Of a DNA stretch of 64,000 nt, positions 53,710 through 62,645 are shown one piece after another. The DNA is from an uncultured Bacillota bacterium (lineage in GTDB: Bacteria; Bacillota; Dehalobacteriia; UBA7702). Below the pieces are notes generated by a model that saw only the letters and a list, made by a program, of their open reading frames with translations, had not been told where the DNA came from and made no database searches. Each line of letters begins with the position of its first letter. Position 1 is the first letter of the stretch. The position numbers and the translations under genes were made by a program. The stretch is from positions 33,816 to 97,815 of the forward strand of contig CAKUYE010000008.1 in assembly GCA_934702375.1 (NCBI GenBank). The letters are read 5' to 3'.

Positions 53710-55015
53710 ATTGATCTAAACCTTTTACCAGATCGCTGCCTACGGTCTGTTTTAAAAGATCCGTCACATATTCTCTGGTGATTCCTGCGCCGTGCTTGGC
53801 CGCCATTTCGTCGGTGTAGTCGGCAAAGGGTACTACGTGAATATTGTTTTTCCCTTCGGTAAAGTAGTTTACCACCGGGATAAATTCTTCATCGGCAATG
53901 GATACGCTGCCGGAGGCCTTATCGTACACTACGTTGCATTTAAAGAAGCCGCCTACATGGTTTGCTTTATCGTTCATGGTGGAGGTGAAGTTCCCCAGAG
54001 AATAGCAGATCGGCACGGCTCTGCCGTCGGCAGAGGTGATGGTTTCGATCTCCTGCAAAACATGGGGGTGATGGCCGAGAATGATATCTGCACCCCAATC
54101 GGCAAATTTTTGCCCCAGCTGTTTTTGCTCCGCCGATGCCGAAAGAACATTTTCCTGACCCCAGTGTACCGATACGATCACCACATCGGCATTGTCCTTG
54201 GCGATTTTGATCAGTTTTTCCATTTCCTCTTCATCGGAGGTATAGACGAAGGCCAGCTCCGAATCGCTGCTCATGGTAAGGCCGTTTGTCATTTCCGTAA
54301 AGCCCACAAAGGCTACCTTTACCCCTTTTACGGTGATGATATGGGCTTTTTCCATTTCTGCTTTGTTGTAGTAAGCTCCCACATAGAGGCTGTCCGGCAC
54401 CGTTTCCATTACATCAATGGTGGCTTTTAAGCCCTCGGCTCCCTGGTCAAGAGAGTGGTTGCTGACAATGTTAAAGACATTAAAGCCAATGTCGTGGAGA
54501 GCCGTGATACATTCCGAAGGGGTATTGAACAGCGGATAGCTGGAAGGCTCCTTGATGGCAGTGGCCAAAGGTGTTTCCTGATTGATAAAGCAGATATCCG
54601 TTCCCTTGGTAATGCCGGCCACATCCTGATAGAGGTAGGTAAAATCGTAGCCGCCGTTTTTGGCCCGGCTTGCCGCCTGGGTATATAGCTTTGTGTGGAG
54701 CAGGTTGTCGCCGGTGGCCAAAAGGGAAAAGGTCTCAAAGCCGCTGTTTTCCGGCAGCTTTTCCTCGGTGGCGGTTTTTTTATCCTCCGCTGCGGTGGTA
54801 AGGCCGGTATTGGTAAAGGCAACAAAGGCGCCGAGTACCGCCACAATCAGCAATGCCGCAACGGACATTACGATGGCTTGGCGCTTCTTTTGCTGCTTAT
54901 GGCGGCGCATCGTTTCGTTTTGTCTTGGTTTTGAGGAAGCAGGTCTCTGCCCCCGTTCTCTGCCGGAGGGTTCTTCCTCTCTCCGGTAGGAATAGCGAGG
55001 ATCGTCGTTTCTCAT
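53708..55015 (-). CDS. CapA-family (PGA_cap) surface phosphoesterase-like protein
   Basis: 435 residues. Cytoplasmic basic N-terminus (about 1-45, RRHKQQKKRQ), one membrane anchor (AIVMSVAALLIVAVLGAFVAF) and an extracellular metallophosphatase-like CapA domain: LLATGDNLLH, FINQETPLA, IVSNHSLDQG, IVSVHWGQEN, GHHPHVLQEIE, with the metal-ligand residues of the calcineurin-like fold (D, N/H, H-x-H). CapA/PgsA homologues act in poly-gamma-glutamate capsule synthesis, but no capB or capC is nearby, so the substrate is open. Single gene. Confidence 0.9.
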   Translation of the reverse strand: MRNDDPRYSYRREEEPSGRERGQRPASSKPRQNETMRRHKQQKKRQAIVMSVAALLIVAVLGAFVAFTNTGLTTAAEDKKTATEEKLPENSGFETFSLLATGDNLLHTKLYTQAASRAKNGGYDFTYLYQDVAGITKGTDICFINQETPLATAIKEPSSYPLFNTPSECITALHDIGFNVFNIVSNHSLDQGAEGLKATIDVMETVPDSLYVGAYYNKAEMEKAHIITVKGVKVAFVGFTEMTNGLTMSSDSELAFVYTSDEEEMEKLIKIAKDNADVVIVSVHWGQENVLSASAEQKQLGQKFADWGADIILGHHPHVLQEIETITSADGRAVPICYSLGNFTSTMNDKANHVGGFFKCNVVYDKASGSVSIADEEFIPVVNYFTEGKNNIHVVPFADYTDEMAAKHGAGITREYVTDLLKQTVGSDLVKGLDQ

Positions 55016-55091
55016 ATGGTTATCTCCTATAGGAATTCATTTCAACTTACAGTATAACAATTTTTTCGCCTGAATTCAACGAAAAATACCG

Positions 55092-55119
55092 TTGTTTTTC
55101 CTTAAATATAGAGTATAAT
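55092..55119 (+). promoter_or_regulatory. Sigma-A promoter of the small Cys-rich protein gene
   Basis: TTGTTT, 16-bp spacer, TATAAT; start near 55126, GAGGTG and ATG follow. Confidence 0.6.
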
Positions 55120-55152
55120 GATAGGCATCAACGAAAGTCAGAGGTGCAAAAC

Positions 55153-55353
55153 ATGAACAGAGAAACGAAAACCATTTCGTATCAGGGGCAATGCCCTTTT
55201 TTGAAGGTAAAGCGCGGCGTCGATATCCTCGTTGCCAATCGGGACGGTGTTGCAGTCCCCCTTGAAAATCAGTGCGAAATGGAAGATGATTGCAATTACT
55301 GGACCGGCTGCCCCGTTTTTGAAACCTGCAAAAAGGAAAGCCTGGCCTGGTAA
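55153..55353 (+). CDS. Small cysteine-containing protein
   Basis: 66 residues, MNRETKTISYQGQCPFLKVK then QCEMEDDCNYWTGCPVFETCKK. Five cysteines in a compact pattern suggest a metal- or cluster-binding peptide. No signal peptide; family not recognised. ATG at 55153 with GAGGTG seven bases upstream; a GTG three codons earlier is part of that site. Own promoter and strong terminator show a real transcription unit. Confidence 0.65.
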   Translation: MNRETKTISYQGQCPFLKVKRGVDILVANRDGVAVPLENQCEMEDDCNYWTGCPVFETCKKESLAW

Positions 55354-55380
55354 TCAAATATCAAAACAGTCCTCTTTCAA

Positions 55381-55427
55381 AACAGAGCCTGTGCATTTGG
55401 ATGCAAATGCATAAGCTCTGTTTTTTC
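55381..55427 (+). terminator. Terminator of the small Cys-rich protein gene
   Basis: Nested stems AACAGAGC/GCTCTGTT and TGCATTTG/CAAATGCA, then T6. Confidence 0.9.
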
Positions 55428-55511
55428 TTGGAAAAAGGTAATATCTACCTGCAAAAAATGGACACAAAAACGTTGCGGAAATGCCCTATTTCGGTGCTAC
55501 ACTATATGATG

Positions 55512-56000
55512 TTAGATTTCAGATGTATATTGATAAGCAATGCGGGGTGAGCCATCGGCCAAATGAATGATGCCGCAGCGCCGAAAGCCGTTTTTGGTAA
55601 CGAGATGCTGCATGACTTTGTTATCGTAATGGGTATCAATGCGCAGCTCCGGGCATATGGTTTTACAATAATCCACGGCGGCGGCAAGCACGCCCTTTAC
55701 TGTGCCGTCGGACCCGATGCGGTGGATGGTGCCATAGGGCTTGTTATTGAGCCATTGGCCGTCTTCGATCTCTCTATAGGTGGGGTCTTCCCCCTCAATC
55801 AAGGCAAAGACGCCGTGGATCCCATGATCTTCGTATACATGGCAATAGCCCTTGGCAATGTCCTCCTCCAGCAGCTCTCTTTGAGGATAGCCATTGAGCC
55901 ACTGGCTTTTATTGCCGGTAGATATCATAAATGCTTTTGCGGTATGATAGATTCTGATAATTTCTTCCAAATCGGAAGGAGTTGCTTTGCGGATGGTCAT
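55512..56000 (-). CDS. GNAT-family N-acetyltransferase
   Basis: 162 residues. MTIRKATPSDLEEIIRIYHTAKAFM at the N-terminus and a shortened acetyl-CoA-binding region (RIGSDGTVKGVLAAAVDYCK, RIDTHYDNKVMQHLVTKNGFRRCG). The core QxxGxG/A motif is degenerate (R-I-G-S-D-G-T-V-K-G), as in the subfamily related to YkkB-like acetyltransferases. Substrate unknown. Single gene, convergent with the small Cys-rich gene. Confidence 0.85.
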   Translation of the reverse strand: MTIRKATPSDLEEIIRIYHTAKAFMISTGNKSQWLNGYPQRELLEEDIAKGYCHVYEDHGIHGVFALIEGEDPTYREIEDGQWLNNKPYGTIHRIGSDGTVKGVLAAAVDYCKTICPELRIDTHYDNKVMQHLVTKNGFRRCGIIHLADGSPRIAYQYTSEI

Positions 56001-56121
56001 TTCTTTTTTGCTCCGTGTTTCTGTGATGTAAAATCGTATCTATTTTATCATAACTTTGTTGTTGTAATCAATATAAAGTCGATGGATCTTGAAATTGGTA
56101 TTTCTTTGGCGGGAGGTTCTT

Positions 56122-56661
56122 ATGGAAAGAAAGTTGTGTTTTGTAATCGTTGCGGCGATGCTCTCTGCTTTTTTTGCGGGTTGCAATAACTCTACCGCCA
56201 TGTCCATTGCTATGGAAGGGGGCTCCAACCTTCTTACCGTTGAGGAGGCCAAAATCATTGCCTTGGAAGATTGTGGCGCCGATATGGCCGACGCCGTATT
56301 TACCAAAGCGGAATTGGAAGACAACGGCCTTCTCTATGCTGTAAATTTCTCTGTTGGCGATAAAGATTATGCCTATGAGATCGATGCCAAAAGCGGAGAG
56401 ATCGTTGTTTTTGATCAGGATGAATCATCTTTTGATGAAAATGCCTTTGCCGGCGCTATTTCCCAAGAGGAAGCCATGAAAATCGCTCTGAATGATGCCA
56501 ATGTTGCGGAAAGTGACCTGGATTGCTGCTGGGTAAAAGAACGCGTTGAAAACAATATCAGCCTGTATGTTGTGACCTTTCAAAAGGGGCAATGGCTCTA
56601 TTCTTACAGCGTGGATGCTCTGAGCGGAAAGATTCTTACATGTGGAAAGGATTTGCCTTGA
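56122..56661 (+). CDS. PepSY-domain lipoprotein
   Basis: 179 residues. Lipoprotein signal (AAMLSAFFAGCNN, Cys about 20). Two PepSY-like repeats: LTVEEAKIIALEDCGAD ... YAYEIDAKSGEIVVFD (about 38-105) and ISQEEAMKIALNDANV ... YSYSVDALSGKILTCGK (about 120-178). PepSY domains are thought to inhibit or chaperone peptidases at the cell surface. ATG at 56122 has GGGAGG upstream; the longer frame is unsupported. Single gene. Confidence 0.85.
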   Translation: MERKLCFVIVAAMLSAFFAGCNNSTAMSIAMEGGSNLLTVEEAKIIALEDCGADMADAVFTKAELEDNGLLYAVNFSVGDKDYAYEIDAKSGEIVVFDQDESSFDENAFAGAISQEEAMKIALNDANVAESDLDCCWVKERVENNISLYVVTFQKGQWLYSYSVDALSGKILTCGKDLP

Positions 56662-56729
56662 TTCTCTGCTGACAAATGTTATTTTTTGTGATAAAATAAA
56701 ACAAAAATTACAGAAAAGAGGTCTTTTCC

Positions 56730-57308
56730 ATGAAAAAAATTTTAGTGTTGGATTTCAGCCCTCGTAAAAAGGGTAATTGTGCAAGTCTTACCAAGGTTAT
56801 GGCAGAAGAAATCTCTGCAAAAGGCGGAGAAGCTGTCTGCTTTGCCGCCCGTGATATCGATGTAAAGCCCTGCAAAGGCTGTAATGCCTGTAAGAAAAAG
56901 GATACTGCATTTTGCGTACAGAAGGATGATTTTACTGCCATGCTGCCTCTTCTCGATGAGTGCGACGGCATTGCCTTTGCCGCCCCGGTTTATGTGGGTC
57001 ATGTTCCCGGCCCGGCAAAAACCTTTATTGACCGCTTATATTGCTTCTTTAACCCCGGCAGAAAAGAGCCGCTGTTTACCGTAAAGGATTCCAAAAAAAT
57101 CGCCGTTCTTCTCCCCTGTGGCGGCGGGGATCCCGCAGCGTACAGTCCCATTGGTGATTGGGTAGGCAAAAGCTTCGGCATGGTCGGTGTAACGGAACAT
57201 CGGGTTGCCGTTCGCAACGGATTAAATGATCTTTGGGACCCCGAAGAAGAAAACCGCAAAGCCTATGCCGAAGAAGCAAAAAAACTGGCTGACTGGCTGA
57301 TGGAATAA
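56730..57308 (+). CDS. Flavodoxin-like NAD(P)H-dependent FMN reductase
   Basis: 192 residues. KKILVLDFSPRKKGNCASLTKV is the FMN-phosphate loop, then KPCKGCNACKK (a C-x2-C-x2-C motif typical of iron-sulfur flavoprotein-like reductases), and AFAAPVYVGHVPGPAKTFIDR. Reduces flavin, quinones or metals using NAD(P)H; the substrate is unknown. AAAGAGG precedes the ATG. Confidence 0.88.
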   Translation: MKKILVLDFSPRKKGNCASLTKVMAEEISAKGGEAVCFAARDIDVKPCKGCNACKKKDTAFCVQKDDFTAMLPLLDECDGIAFAAPVYVGHVPGPAKTFIDRLYCFFNPGRKEPLFTVKDSKKIAVLLPCGGGDPAAYSPIGDWVGKSFGMVGVTEHRVAVRNGLNDLWDPEEENRKAYAEEAKKLADWLME

Positions 57309-57352
57309 AAAATTTCGCGCAATATATCTGCGGGGAAAGTTGAAATATTCCC

Positions 57353-57381
57353 GTGACAATTTTATATAATAGTGTTATGAT
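57353..57381 (+). promoter_or_regulatory. Possible promoter of the MATE gene
   Basis: GTGACA, 17-bp spacer, TATGAT, with an alternative TTGAAA-19-TATAAT overlapping (57340-57370). The expected start (about 57388) lies within the 5' arm of the following hairpin. Confidence 0.5.
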
Positions 57382-57383
57382 AA

Positions 57384-57413
57384 AGTATCAGCACAGCCGT
57401 GCTGATACTTTTT
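57384..57413 (+). terminator. Terminator hairpin between the flavin reductase and MATE genes
   Basis: A perfect 11-bp stem AGTATCAGCAC-AGCC-GTGCTGATACT followed by T5. Confidence 0.8.
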
Positions 57414-57434
57414 ATGTAAAGGATGGGATGAATT

Positions 57435-58826
57435 TTGTCGAATGTTGCCGAAGAGACGGTGCAGCCCCGGGAAAATAAAATGGGATATTTGCCGATCCCC
57501 AAATTATTGGCATCGGTATCCTTGCCGATGATGATTTCCATGTTGGTGCTTTCCTTATATAATATTGTGGACAGTATTTTTGTCGGGATGCTTTCGGAAA
57601 ATGCCTTGGCCGCAGTTTCCCTTGCTTTTCCGGTGCAAATTCTCGTGATTGCCGTGGGCAGCGGTACCGGTGTGGGGGTCAATGCCATTCTTTCCCGATC
57701 TCTGGGCGAAAAGAACTTTGATCGCGCTGATAAAGCTGCCGGTAATGGCATTTTGTTGGCTCTTGCCAGCTCCGTACTTTTTATTATTCTTGGATTTACC
57801 CTGGTAAAGCCTTTTTTTGTGAGCCAAACAACCCATGCGGATCCGGAAATTTACACCTACGGTGTGCAATACCTTTCGGTAATTTGCATTTTCTCTTTTG
57901 CGGTGTTTTGCCAAAGCATGCTGGAGCGGTTGCTGCAATCCACGGGGAAAACATTTTATACCATGATCACTCAGGCGACGGGGGCCATCATCAATATTAT
58001 TTTGGATCCCCTGTTTATTTTCGGTATCGGTTTTTTCCCACGGCTGGAAGTATTGGGTGCTGCGGTGGCCACGGTATTGGGGCAGTGTGTTGCGGCGGCG
58101 TTGGCGCTGTTTTTTAATCTTAAATTCAATACTGAGCTGCATTTTCGTTTGAAAAATCTTTTGCCGGATTGGAAAATGATCGGAACGATTTATCGCGTCG
58201 GTTTGCCTTCGATTATTATGTCTTCGGTGGGTTCGGTGATGAACTACGGCATGAACTTGATCCTGATGAGTTTTTCCTCTACGGCGGCGGTGGTTTTCGG
58301 CGTGTATTATAAGCTCCAAAGCTTTATCTTTATGCCGATTTTTGGCCTTAATGGCGGTGTTGTTCCCATTGTTGCCTATAATTACGGGGCGGGAAAGCGC
58401 TCCCGTATTCTTTCCACCATGAAACTTTCGGTTCTCGTTGCCGAATGCCTGATGGCGGTGGGCGTCATCCTGTTTATGTTCTTCCCTGCACCGTTGCTGC
58501 GGCTGTTTTCCGCCTCCGATGCAATGGTGGCCATGGGTGTGCCGGCATTGCGGATCATTTCCACTCATTTTCTCATTGCGGGATTTTGTATTGTTGCCGG
58601 CAGTATTTTCCAGGCTCTGGGCAACGGCATTTATTGTCTGATCGTTTCCGTTATGCGCCAGCTGGTGGTGCTGCTGCCTGCGGCGTTTTTATTGGCGAAG
58701 TTTATTGGTCTTTCCGCCGTCTGGTGGTCCTTCCCCATTGCGGAATTGATGAGCTGCCTTGTCAGTACAATCTGTTTTCTCCGTATCAAACGGAAGGTTA
58801 TCGACCATATTCCGGATAATGTGTGA
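57435..58826 (+). CDS. MATE-family multidrug/Na+ antiporter
   Basis: 463 residues, twelve membrane segments in two six-helix halves. First half: LLASVSLPMMISMLVLSLYNIVDSIFVGM, the NorM/MATE N-terminal signature. Second half: GLPSIIMSSVGSVMNYGMNLILMSF. Exports cationic drugs or metabolites in exchange for Na+ or H+. The start is probably TTG at 57435 (TTG-TCG-AAT); MGYLPI at 57480 is an alternative. Single gene behind the hairpin at 57384. Confidence 0.9.
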   Translation: MSNVAEETVQPRENKMGYLPIPKLLASVSLPMMISMLVLSLYNIVDSIFVGMLSENALAAVSLAFPVQILVIAVGSGTGVGVNAILSRSLGEKNFDRADKAAGNGILLALASSVLFIILGFTLVKPFFVSQTTHADPEIYTYGVQYLSVICIFSFAVFCQSMLERLLQSTGKTFYTMITQATGAIINIILDPLFIFGIGFFPRLEVLGAAVATVLGQCVAAALALFFNLKFNTELHFRLKNLLPDWKMIGTIYRVGLPSIIMSSVGSVMNYGMNLILMSFSSTAAVVFGVYYKLQSFIFMPIFGLNGGVVPIVAYNYGAGKRSRILSTMKLSVLVAECLMAVGVILFMFFPAPLLRLFSASDAMVAMGVPALRIISTHFLIAGFCIVAGSIFQALGNGIYCLIVSVMRQLVVLLPAAFLLAKFIGLSAVWWSFPIAELMSCLVSTICFLRIKRKVIDHIPDNV

Positions 58827-58876
58827 TAAATTCCATGAAAAACAGGGAATTCACCTTGATTTTAGAGCCTTTGCTC

Positions 58877-58905
58877 TTGCGTTTATTTTTGATATATGAT
58901 ACAAT
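58877..58905 (+). promoter_or_regulatory. Sigma-A promoter of SRP RNA
   Basis: TTGCGT, 17-bp spacer, TACAAT, start near 58912. Confidence 0.75.
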
Positions 58906-58911
58906 AAGATA

Positions 58912-59185
58912 TCTGAGATTTCAGTTTGCTGCGCTAGATGGGGAGGTAGCGGTGCCCTGTGACCCACAACCCGCTGTAGTGGGATTGAATTCCCATCCGA
59001 GGCAGCATCTTGTGGGGTCTGTCTTTTATAAGTGATGTTGATTATCGGGTCCCGGGCGGCGGACGGCTGTGAACCCTGTCAGGTCCGGAAGGAAGCAGCA
59101 GTAAGCAGTGCGGTTTGGGTGCCCCGGGGACGCCCGATCGGAGTTAACTGTAAAAGCAACGCCTGTAAGATGTGTGTCAGAGATG
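58912..59185 (+). ncRNA. ffs: Signal recognition particle RNA (long, Bacillus type)
   Basis: Contains the universal SRP helix-8 core TGAACCCTGTCAGGTCCGGA followed by AGGAAGCAGCAGTAAG (59069-59105) and the Alu-domain sequence GGGGAGGTAGCGGTGCCCTG (58939-58958), both close to B. subtilis scRNA. Length about 270 nt including an Alu domain marks it as the long form. Binds Ffh for cotranslational targeting. Ends are estimated from the promoter and the terminator; immediately precedes dnaX, a widespread order. Confidence 0.95.
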
Positions 59186-59232
59186 GGTGCGCAGCATTTT
59201 ATTTATATTTTGATTTTTCCACTGCGAAGACC

Positions 59233-59280
59233 GGAAATACAAGCGGCTTATGGATACCGCAGTGTATTTCCTTTTTTATT
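59233..59280 (+). terminator. Terminator of SRP RNA, just before the dnaX RBS
   Basis: GGAAATAC ... GTATTTCC with an inner GCGG/CCGC, followed by TTTTTTATTTT; the dnaX ribosome-binding site follows at once, so dnaX expression probably relies on read-through. Confidence 0.8.
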
Positions 59281-59292
59281 TTGGAGGATACC

Positions 59293-61116
59293 ATGGAGCA
59301 TTTAGCATTGTACCGCAAATGGCGGCCACAAAATTTTAATGCCTTGATCGGCCAGGATGATAATGTTCGGGTTTTAAAAAATGCCGTGGCTCAGGGACGT
59401 ACCGTTCATGCGTATCTTTTTTGCGGTACACGAGGCACAGGAAAAACCAGCACCGCCAGGATTCTGGCAAAGGCGCTGAATTGCGAGCATCCGGTGGATG
59501 GAGAACCCTGCAATGAATGTGAGATTTGCCGCGCCATCACCGAAGGCAGCTTTATGGATGTGATCGAAATTGACGCTGCTTCCAATCGCGGTATTGATGA
59601 AGTGCGGGATCTTTTGGAAAAGGTGCATTTCGTGCCGGTAAAGGGGAAGTATAAGGTATATATTATCGACGAAGCCCATATGCTCACGACAGAGGCATTT
59701 AATGCTTTGCTCAAAACCTTTGAGGAACCGCCTTCTCATGTCGTATTTATTTTGGCTACAACGGAAGCGCGGAAGGTTCCTCTGACGATTCTTTCCCGTT
59801 GTCAGCGTTATGATTTTAAGTCGATTTCAGAAAATACTTTGATTGAAGCTTTGAGCCGTATTGCCGATGCCGAAGGTGTGGATGCCGAAGAAGATGCCAT
59901 TGCCCTTTTGGCAGAAAAGGCTCGAGGCAGTATGCGCGACGCCCTTTCTTTGATGGATCAGGCCATGGGCAGCGAAAAGGTCATGACTGCGGCGGAGTTG
60001 AATCGTTTGACCGGTTCTGTGCCTTACGAGTTTTGGCCCGATTTTTTCCGCAGTATTGCTCAAAATAATTTGCCGGCTGTTTTTTCTGCTTTGGATGGAA
60101 TTGAAAAGGACGGTAAGGATCTGCGTCAATTCTTTCGGGATTTTCGCGATTTTGCCGGGGATCTTATCGGCAGCAGTGTTGCCGATGGAAAAAACCGCTA
60201 TCAACAGATTTTAAAGGAATGCTCCGGTTTGTTTTCTCCCCAGCAGATTCTAGAGATGATTACGGTTTGTGGGGAAAGTGAAATTATTTTTCGCTATAAC
60301 CGGGATGGAAAAGCCGTTTGCCGTTTCCTGATGGCGCGGATCATGAAAGCATTATATCCGGTGGTGGCTTCGGCGGCCCCCTCGGTGCCGATGGAAGCAG
60401 CACCGCCAAAGCAGCCAGAGATCATGCCTGCCTATGAGGATATCCCCTTTCCAACGGAAGCGCCTCCCGAGGAAGAACCGCCGATGGCCGAAGCTTTTAC
60501 GGAAGCTCCCCGGAAAAAACCGGCAGCTGCCGCACCGAAGAAAACACAGCGACAAGATGATTTTGTTTTTCCTAATGAGACCATTGGGGCGACGAGGGGA
60601 GTTGAACCTCCGGCCAAAACGGAACCAAAATCGGCAAGCCGGCGGCCGGAGGATATTCCGCCCTGGGAAACGATTCCGGATCTTTCCTTTTCTTCCCTTT
60701 CCGATGCTTCCGAGGAAAAACCTGTTGCAAAAGCAAAGGAAATGCCGTTGCCGAAAAAAGAGATGCTGCCCTCGGAACCGGCGATGCCAAAGGCATCTGT
60801 TGCGGAAAATGCGCCTGCGGCTTCTGCCGAAGATGATATGGATTGCGAAGTGCTTCGCTCGAAGCTATTGAAGGAAGTGAAGGAAAAAAGCGCATCTACC
60901 TTTACCTGGCTATCCCATGGTGAGCTTAGTGAGATCAGCGGCAATGATGTAATCTTTACTTATAACTCTCATGACGGTCTGTTCCTTGATAAAGTGAAAG
61001 AGCCGAACCACACAAAAGTGATCGAAGCTGCATTGAAGCAGATCACCGGTCGTGCCATGCGTTTCCTGCCGCGGTTTGCTGCCGGAACACAAAATGAAGA
61101 ATTGAGCCTCTTTTAA
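59293..61116 (+). CDS. dnaX: DNA polymerase III subunits gamma and tau
   Basis: 607 residues. Clamp-loader AAA+ ATPase: Walker A FCGTRGTGKTSTARILAKAL (about 41-60), four zinc-ligand cysteines (NCEHPVDGEPCNECEIC), DEAHMLTTEAFNALLKTFEEPP, sensor ATTEARKVPLTILSRCQRY, then domain III and a proline/alanine-rich tau-like tail. ATG at 59293 chosen for GGAGG and for conserved MEHLALYRKWRP; a longer frame would run into SRP RNA. An A6G tract at 60754-60760 could support frameshifting. Followed by ybaB and recR. Confidence 0.96.
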   Translation: MEHLALYRKWRPQNFNALIGQDDNVRVLKNAVAQGRTVHAYLFCGTRGTGKTSTARILAKALNCEHPVDGEPCNECEICRAITEGSFMDVIEIDAASNRGIDEVRDLLEKVHFVPVKGKYKVYIIDEAHMLTTEAFNALLKTFEEPPSHVVFILATTEARKVPLTILSRCQRYDFKSISENTLIEALSRIADAEGVDAEEDAIALLAEKARGSMRDALSLMDQAMGSEKVMTAAELNRLTGSVPYEFWPDFFRSIAQNNLPAVFSALDGIEKDGKDLRQFFRDFRDFAGDLIGSSVADGKNRYQQILKECSGLFSPQQILEMITVCGESEIIFRYNRDGKAVCRFLMARIMKALYPVVASAAPSVPMEAAPPKQPEIMPAYEDIPFPTEAPPEEEPPMAEAFTEAPRKKPAAAAPKKTQRQDDFVFPNETIGATRGVEPPAKTEPKSASRRPEDIPPWETIPDLSFSSLSDASEEKPVAKAKEMPLPKKEMLPSEPAMPKASVAENAPAASAEDDMDCEVLRSKLLKEVKEKSASTFTWLSHGELSEISGNDVIFTYNSHDGLFLDKVKEPNHTKVIEAALKQITGRAMRFLPRFAAGTQNEELSLF

Positions 61117-61158
61117 CAGAGAGCCTAAGTATATGTAAAATTTCAGGAGGAATTTAAA

Positions 61159-61473
61159 ATGGGTGCAAATATGCAAAAAATGATGAAGCAAATGCAGAAA
61201 ATGCAGAGAGACATGGAAAAAATGCAGGCAGAAGCCGCAGAAAAAACAGTAGAAGCCTCTGCCGGCGGCGGTGCCGTTACCGTGACGGTTTCCGGCAATC
61301 AGGAAGTGAAAGCTGTTAAGATCAATCCCGATGCGGTGGATCTTGATGATATCGAAATGCTGGAAGATATGGTAATGGCAGCAACCAACGAAGGTCTGGA
61401 AAAATCCAAGGATATGGTTGCCGGAGAATTGAGCAAACTCACCGGCGGCATGAATATCCCCGGTCTCTTTTGA
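61159..61473 (+). CDS. Nucleoid-associated protein YbaB/EbfC family
   Basis: 104 residues, MQKMMKQMQKMQRDMEKMQ N-terminal helix, then VTVSGNQEVKAVKINPDAV and the C-terminal GGMNIPGLF. Dimeric DNA-binding protein of the family that always accompanies dnaX and recR. CAGGAGG precedes the ATG. Confidence 0.96.
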   Translation: MGANMQKMMKQMQKMQRDMEKMQAEAAEKTVEASAGGGAVTVTVSGNQEVKAVKINPDAVDLDDIEMLEDMVMAATNEGLEKSKDMVAGELSKLTGGMNIPGLF

Positions 61474-61485
61474 TCGGAGGAACGC

Positions 61486-62085
61486 ATGAATTGTTACCCC
61501 CCAAGCCTGGAAAGGCTTATGGCCGAGCTTTCAAAACTGCCGGGGATCGGCCCGAAATCTGCCCAACGGCTGGCCTTTTATATTCTGGAACGGGGCAAAG
61601 AGAGCGCTCTTTCTTTTGCGGCGGCCCTTACCGATGCCACCGAAAAACTGGGGGAATGTCCCGTTTGTTTTAATATCGCCGAGGAAGGCCATTGCGCCAT
61701 CTGTGAAGATACCTCTCGGGATGATCGTGTGATCTGTGTGGTGGAGACTCCCAGAGATGTGCTTCCCATTGAGCGGAGCGGCTCTTTTCAGGGGCGTTAC
61801 CATATTCTTGGCGGTTTGCTTTCTCCCATGGAAGGCATCGGCCCCGGGGATATCCACTTAAAAGAGCTTTTGCAGCGTCTGCAGGATGATACCGTAGAAG
61901 AAGTGATCCTTGCTACCGGCTCCAATGTGGAAGGAGAAGCTACGGCGGCATATATTGCCGATCTGCTGAAGCCTGCCGGGATCCGGGTGACTCGCATTGC
62001 CCAGGGGATGCCCGTTGGCGGAGATTTGGAATATATTGATGAAATCACCCTGGCACGGGCTTTGACCGGTCGTAGGGAATTTTAA
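61486..62085 (+). CDS. recR: Recombination protein RecR
   Basis: 199 residues. Helix-hairpin-helix LSKLPGIGPKSAQRLAFYIL, zinc finger with cysteines CPVCFNIAEEGHCAIC, and a Toprim domain (VICVVETPRDVLPIE). Acts with RecF and RecO to load RecA at gaps. 12 bp after ybaB, same operon. Confidence 0.97.
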   Translation: MNCYPPSLERLMAELSKLPGIGPKSAQRLAFYILERGKESALSFAAALTDATEKLGECPVCFNIAEEGHCAICEDTSRDDRVICVVETPRDVLPIERSGSFQGRYHILGGLLSPMEGIGPGDIHLKELLQRLQDDTVEEVILATGSNVEGEATAAYIADLLKPAGIRVTRIAQGMPVGGDLEYIDEITLARALTGRREF

Positions 62086-62108
62086 GGATATCGTAAGAGG
62101 AAAAACCA

Positions 62109-62645
62109 ATGAACATGGACTACATTGCCTTTGCCAAAGAGCTGGGCTTTACCGCAGGGGCATATTTTGACCCCCGTACCCTTTCTTTTGAGGACAGCGG
62201 TATTTTGCGTGACGGCTGCAAAAGCAACGATTGCGGATTTTACGGTCGCTTTTGGACTTGCCCTCCCGGTGTGGGTTCCGAGGAGGCAGTGGCGGCAAAG
62301 GTAAAATCCTATCACCACGGTTTGGTGCTGCAAATGCTTACCGAAGCCATTAGCTGTGACCTTCAGCCGGAACTTTTTGCGGAGGTTTCCGGCACCTTTA
62401 ATGAAATGACCCGTATGGTTCGGGCAGAGCTGGAAAAGGAAGTGGGCAAAACCTATGTTTTGGGCATGAGCGATTGTCGCCTTTGTGATGAATGCGCCTA
62501 TCCAAAAGAAAAATGCCGCCATCCGGAGCAGGTGGTTCCCTGCATTTCTGGCCATTGCGTCAATGTCTATCGCCTTTGGGACAGCACCGGCTACCGCCGT
62601 GCCGATCTCAGCGAAAGTGATTTTTACAGCATGCTGTTGTGGTAA
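62109..62645 (+). CDS. DUF2284 predicted metal-binding protein
   Basis: 178 residues with clustered cysteines: GCKSNDCGFYGRFWTCPPGVG (N-terminal) and SDCRLCDECAYPKEKCRHPEQ plus PCISGHCVNVY (C-terminal), the DUF2284 pattern thought to bind an iron-sulfur cluster or metal. Function unknown. 23 bp after recR, so cotranscribed. Followed by an imperfect hairpin (62661-62718) and a stronger terminator. Confidence 0.85.
   Translation: MNMDYIAFAKELGFTAGAYFDPRTLSFEDSGILRDGCKSNDCGFYGRFWTCPPGVGSEEAVAAKVKSYHHGLVLQMLTEAISCDLQPELFAEVSGTFNEMTRMVRAELEKEVGKTYVLGMSDCRLCDECAYPKEKCRHPEQVVPCISGHCVNVYRLWDSTGYRRADLSESDFYSMLLW

Noticed and set aside
57555..58568. 337-codon minus-strand open frame
   Set aside because: Lies wholly inside the MATE gene on the opposite strand; no RBS, low-complexity His/Gln/Asn composition, no domain.
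59032..59292. N-terminal extension of dnaX
   Set aside because: It would be translated from SRP RNA and through its terminator; the conserved start MEHLALYRKWRP with GGAGG is at 59293.
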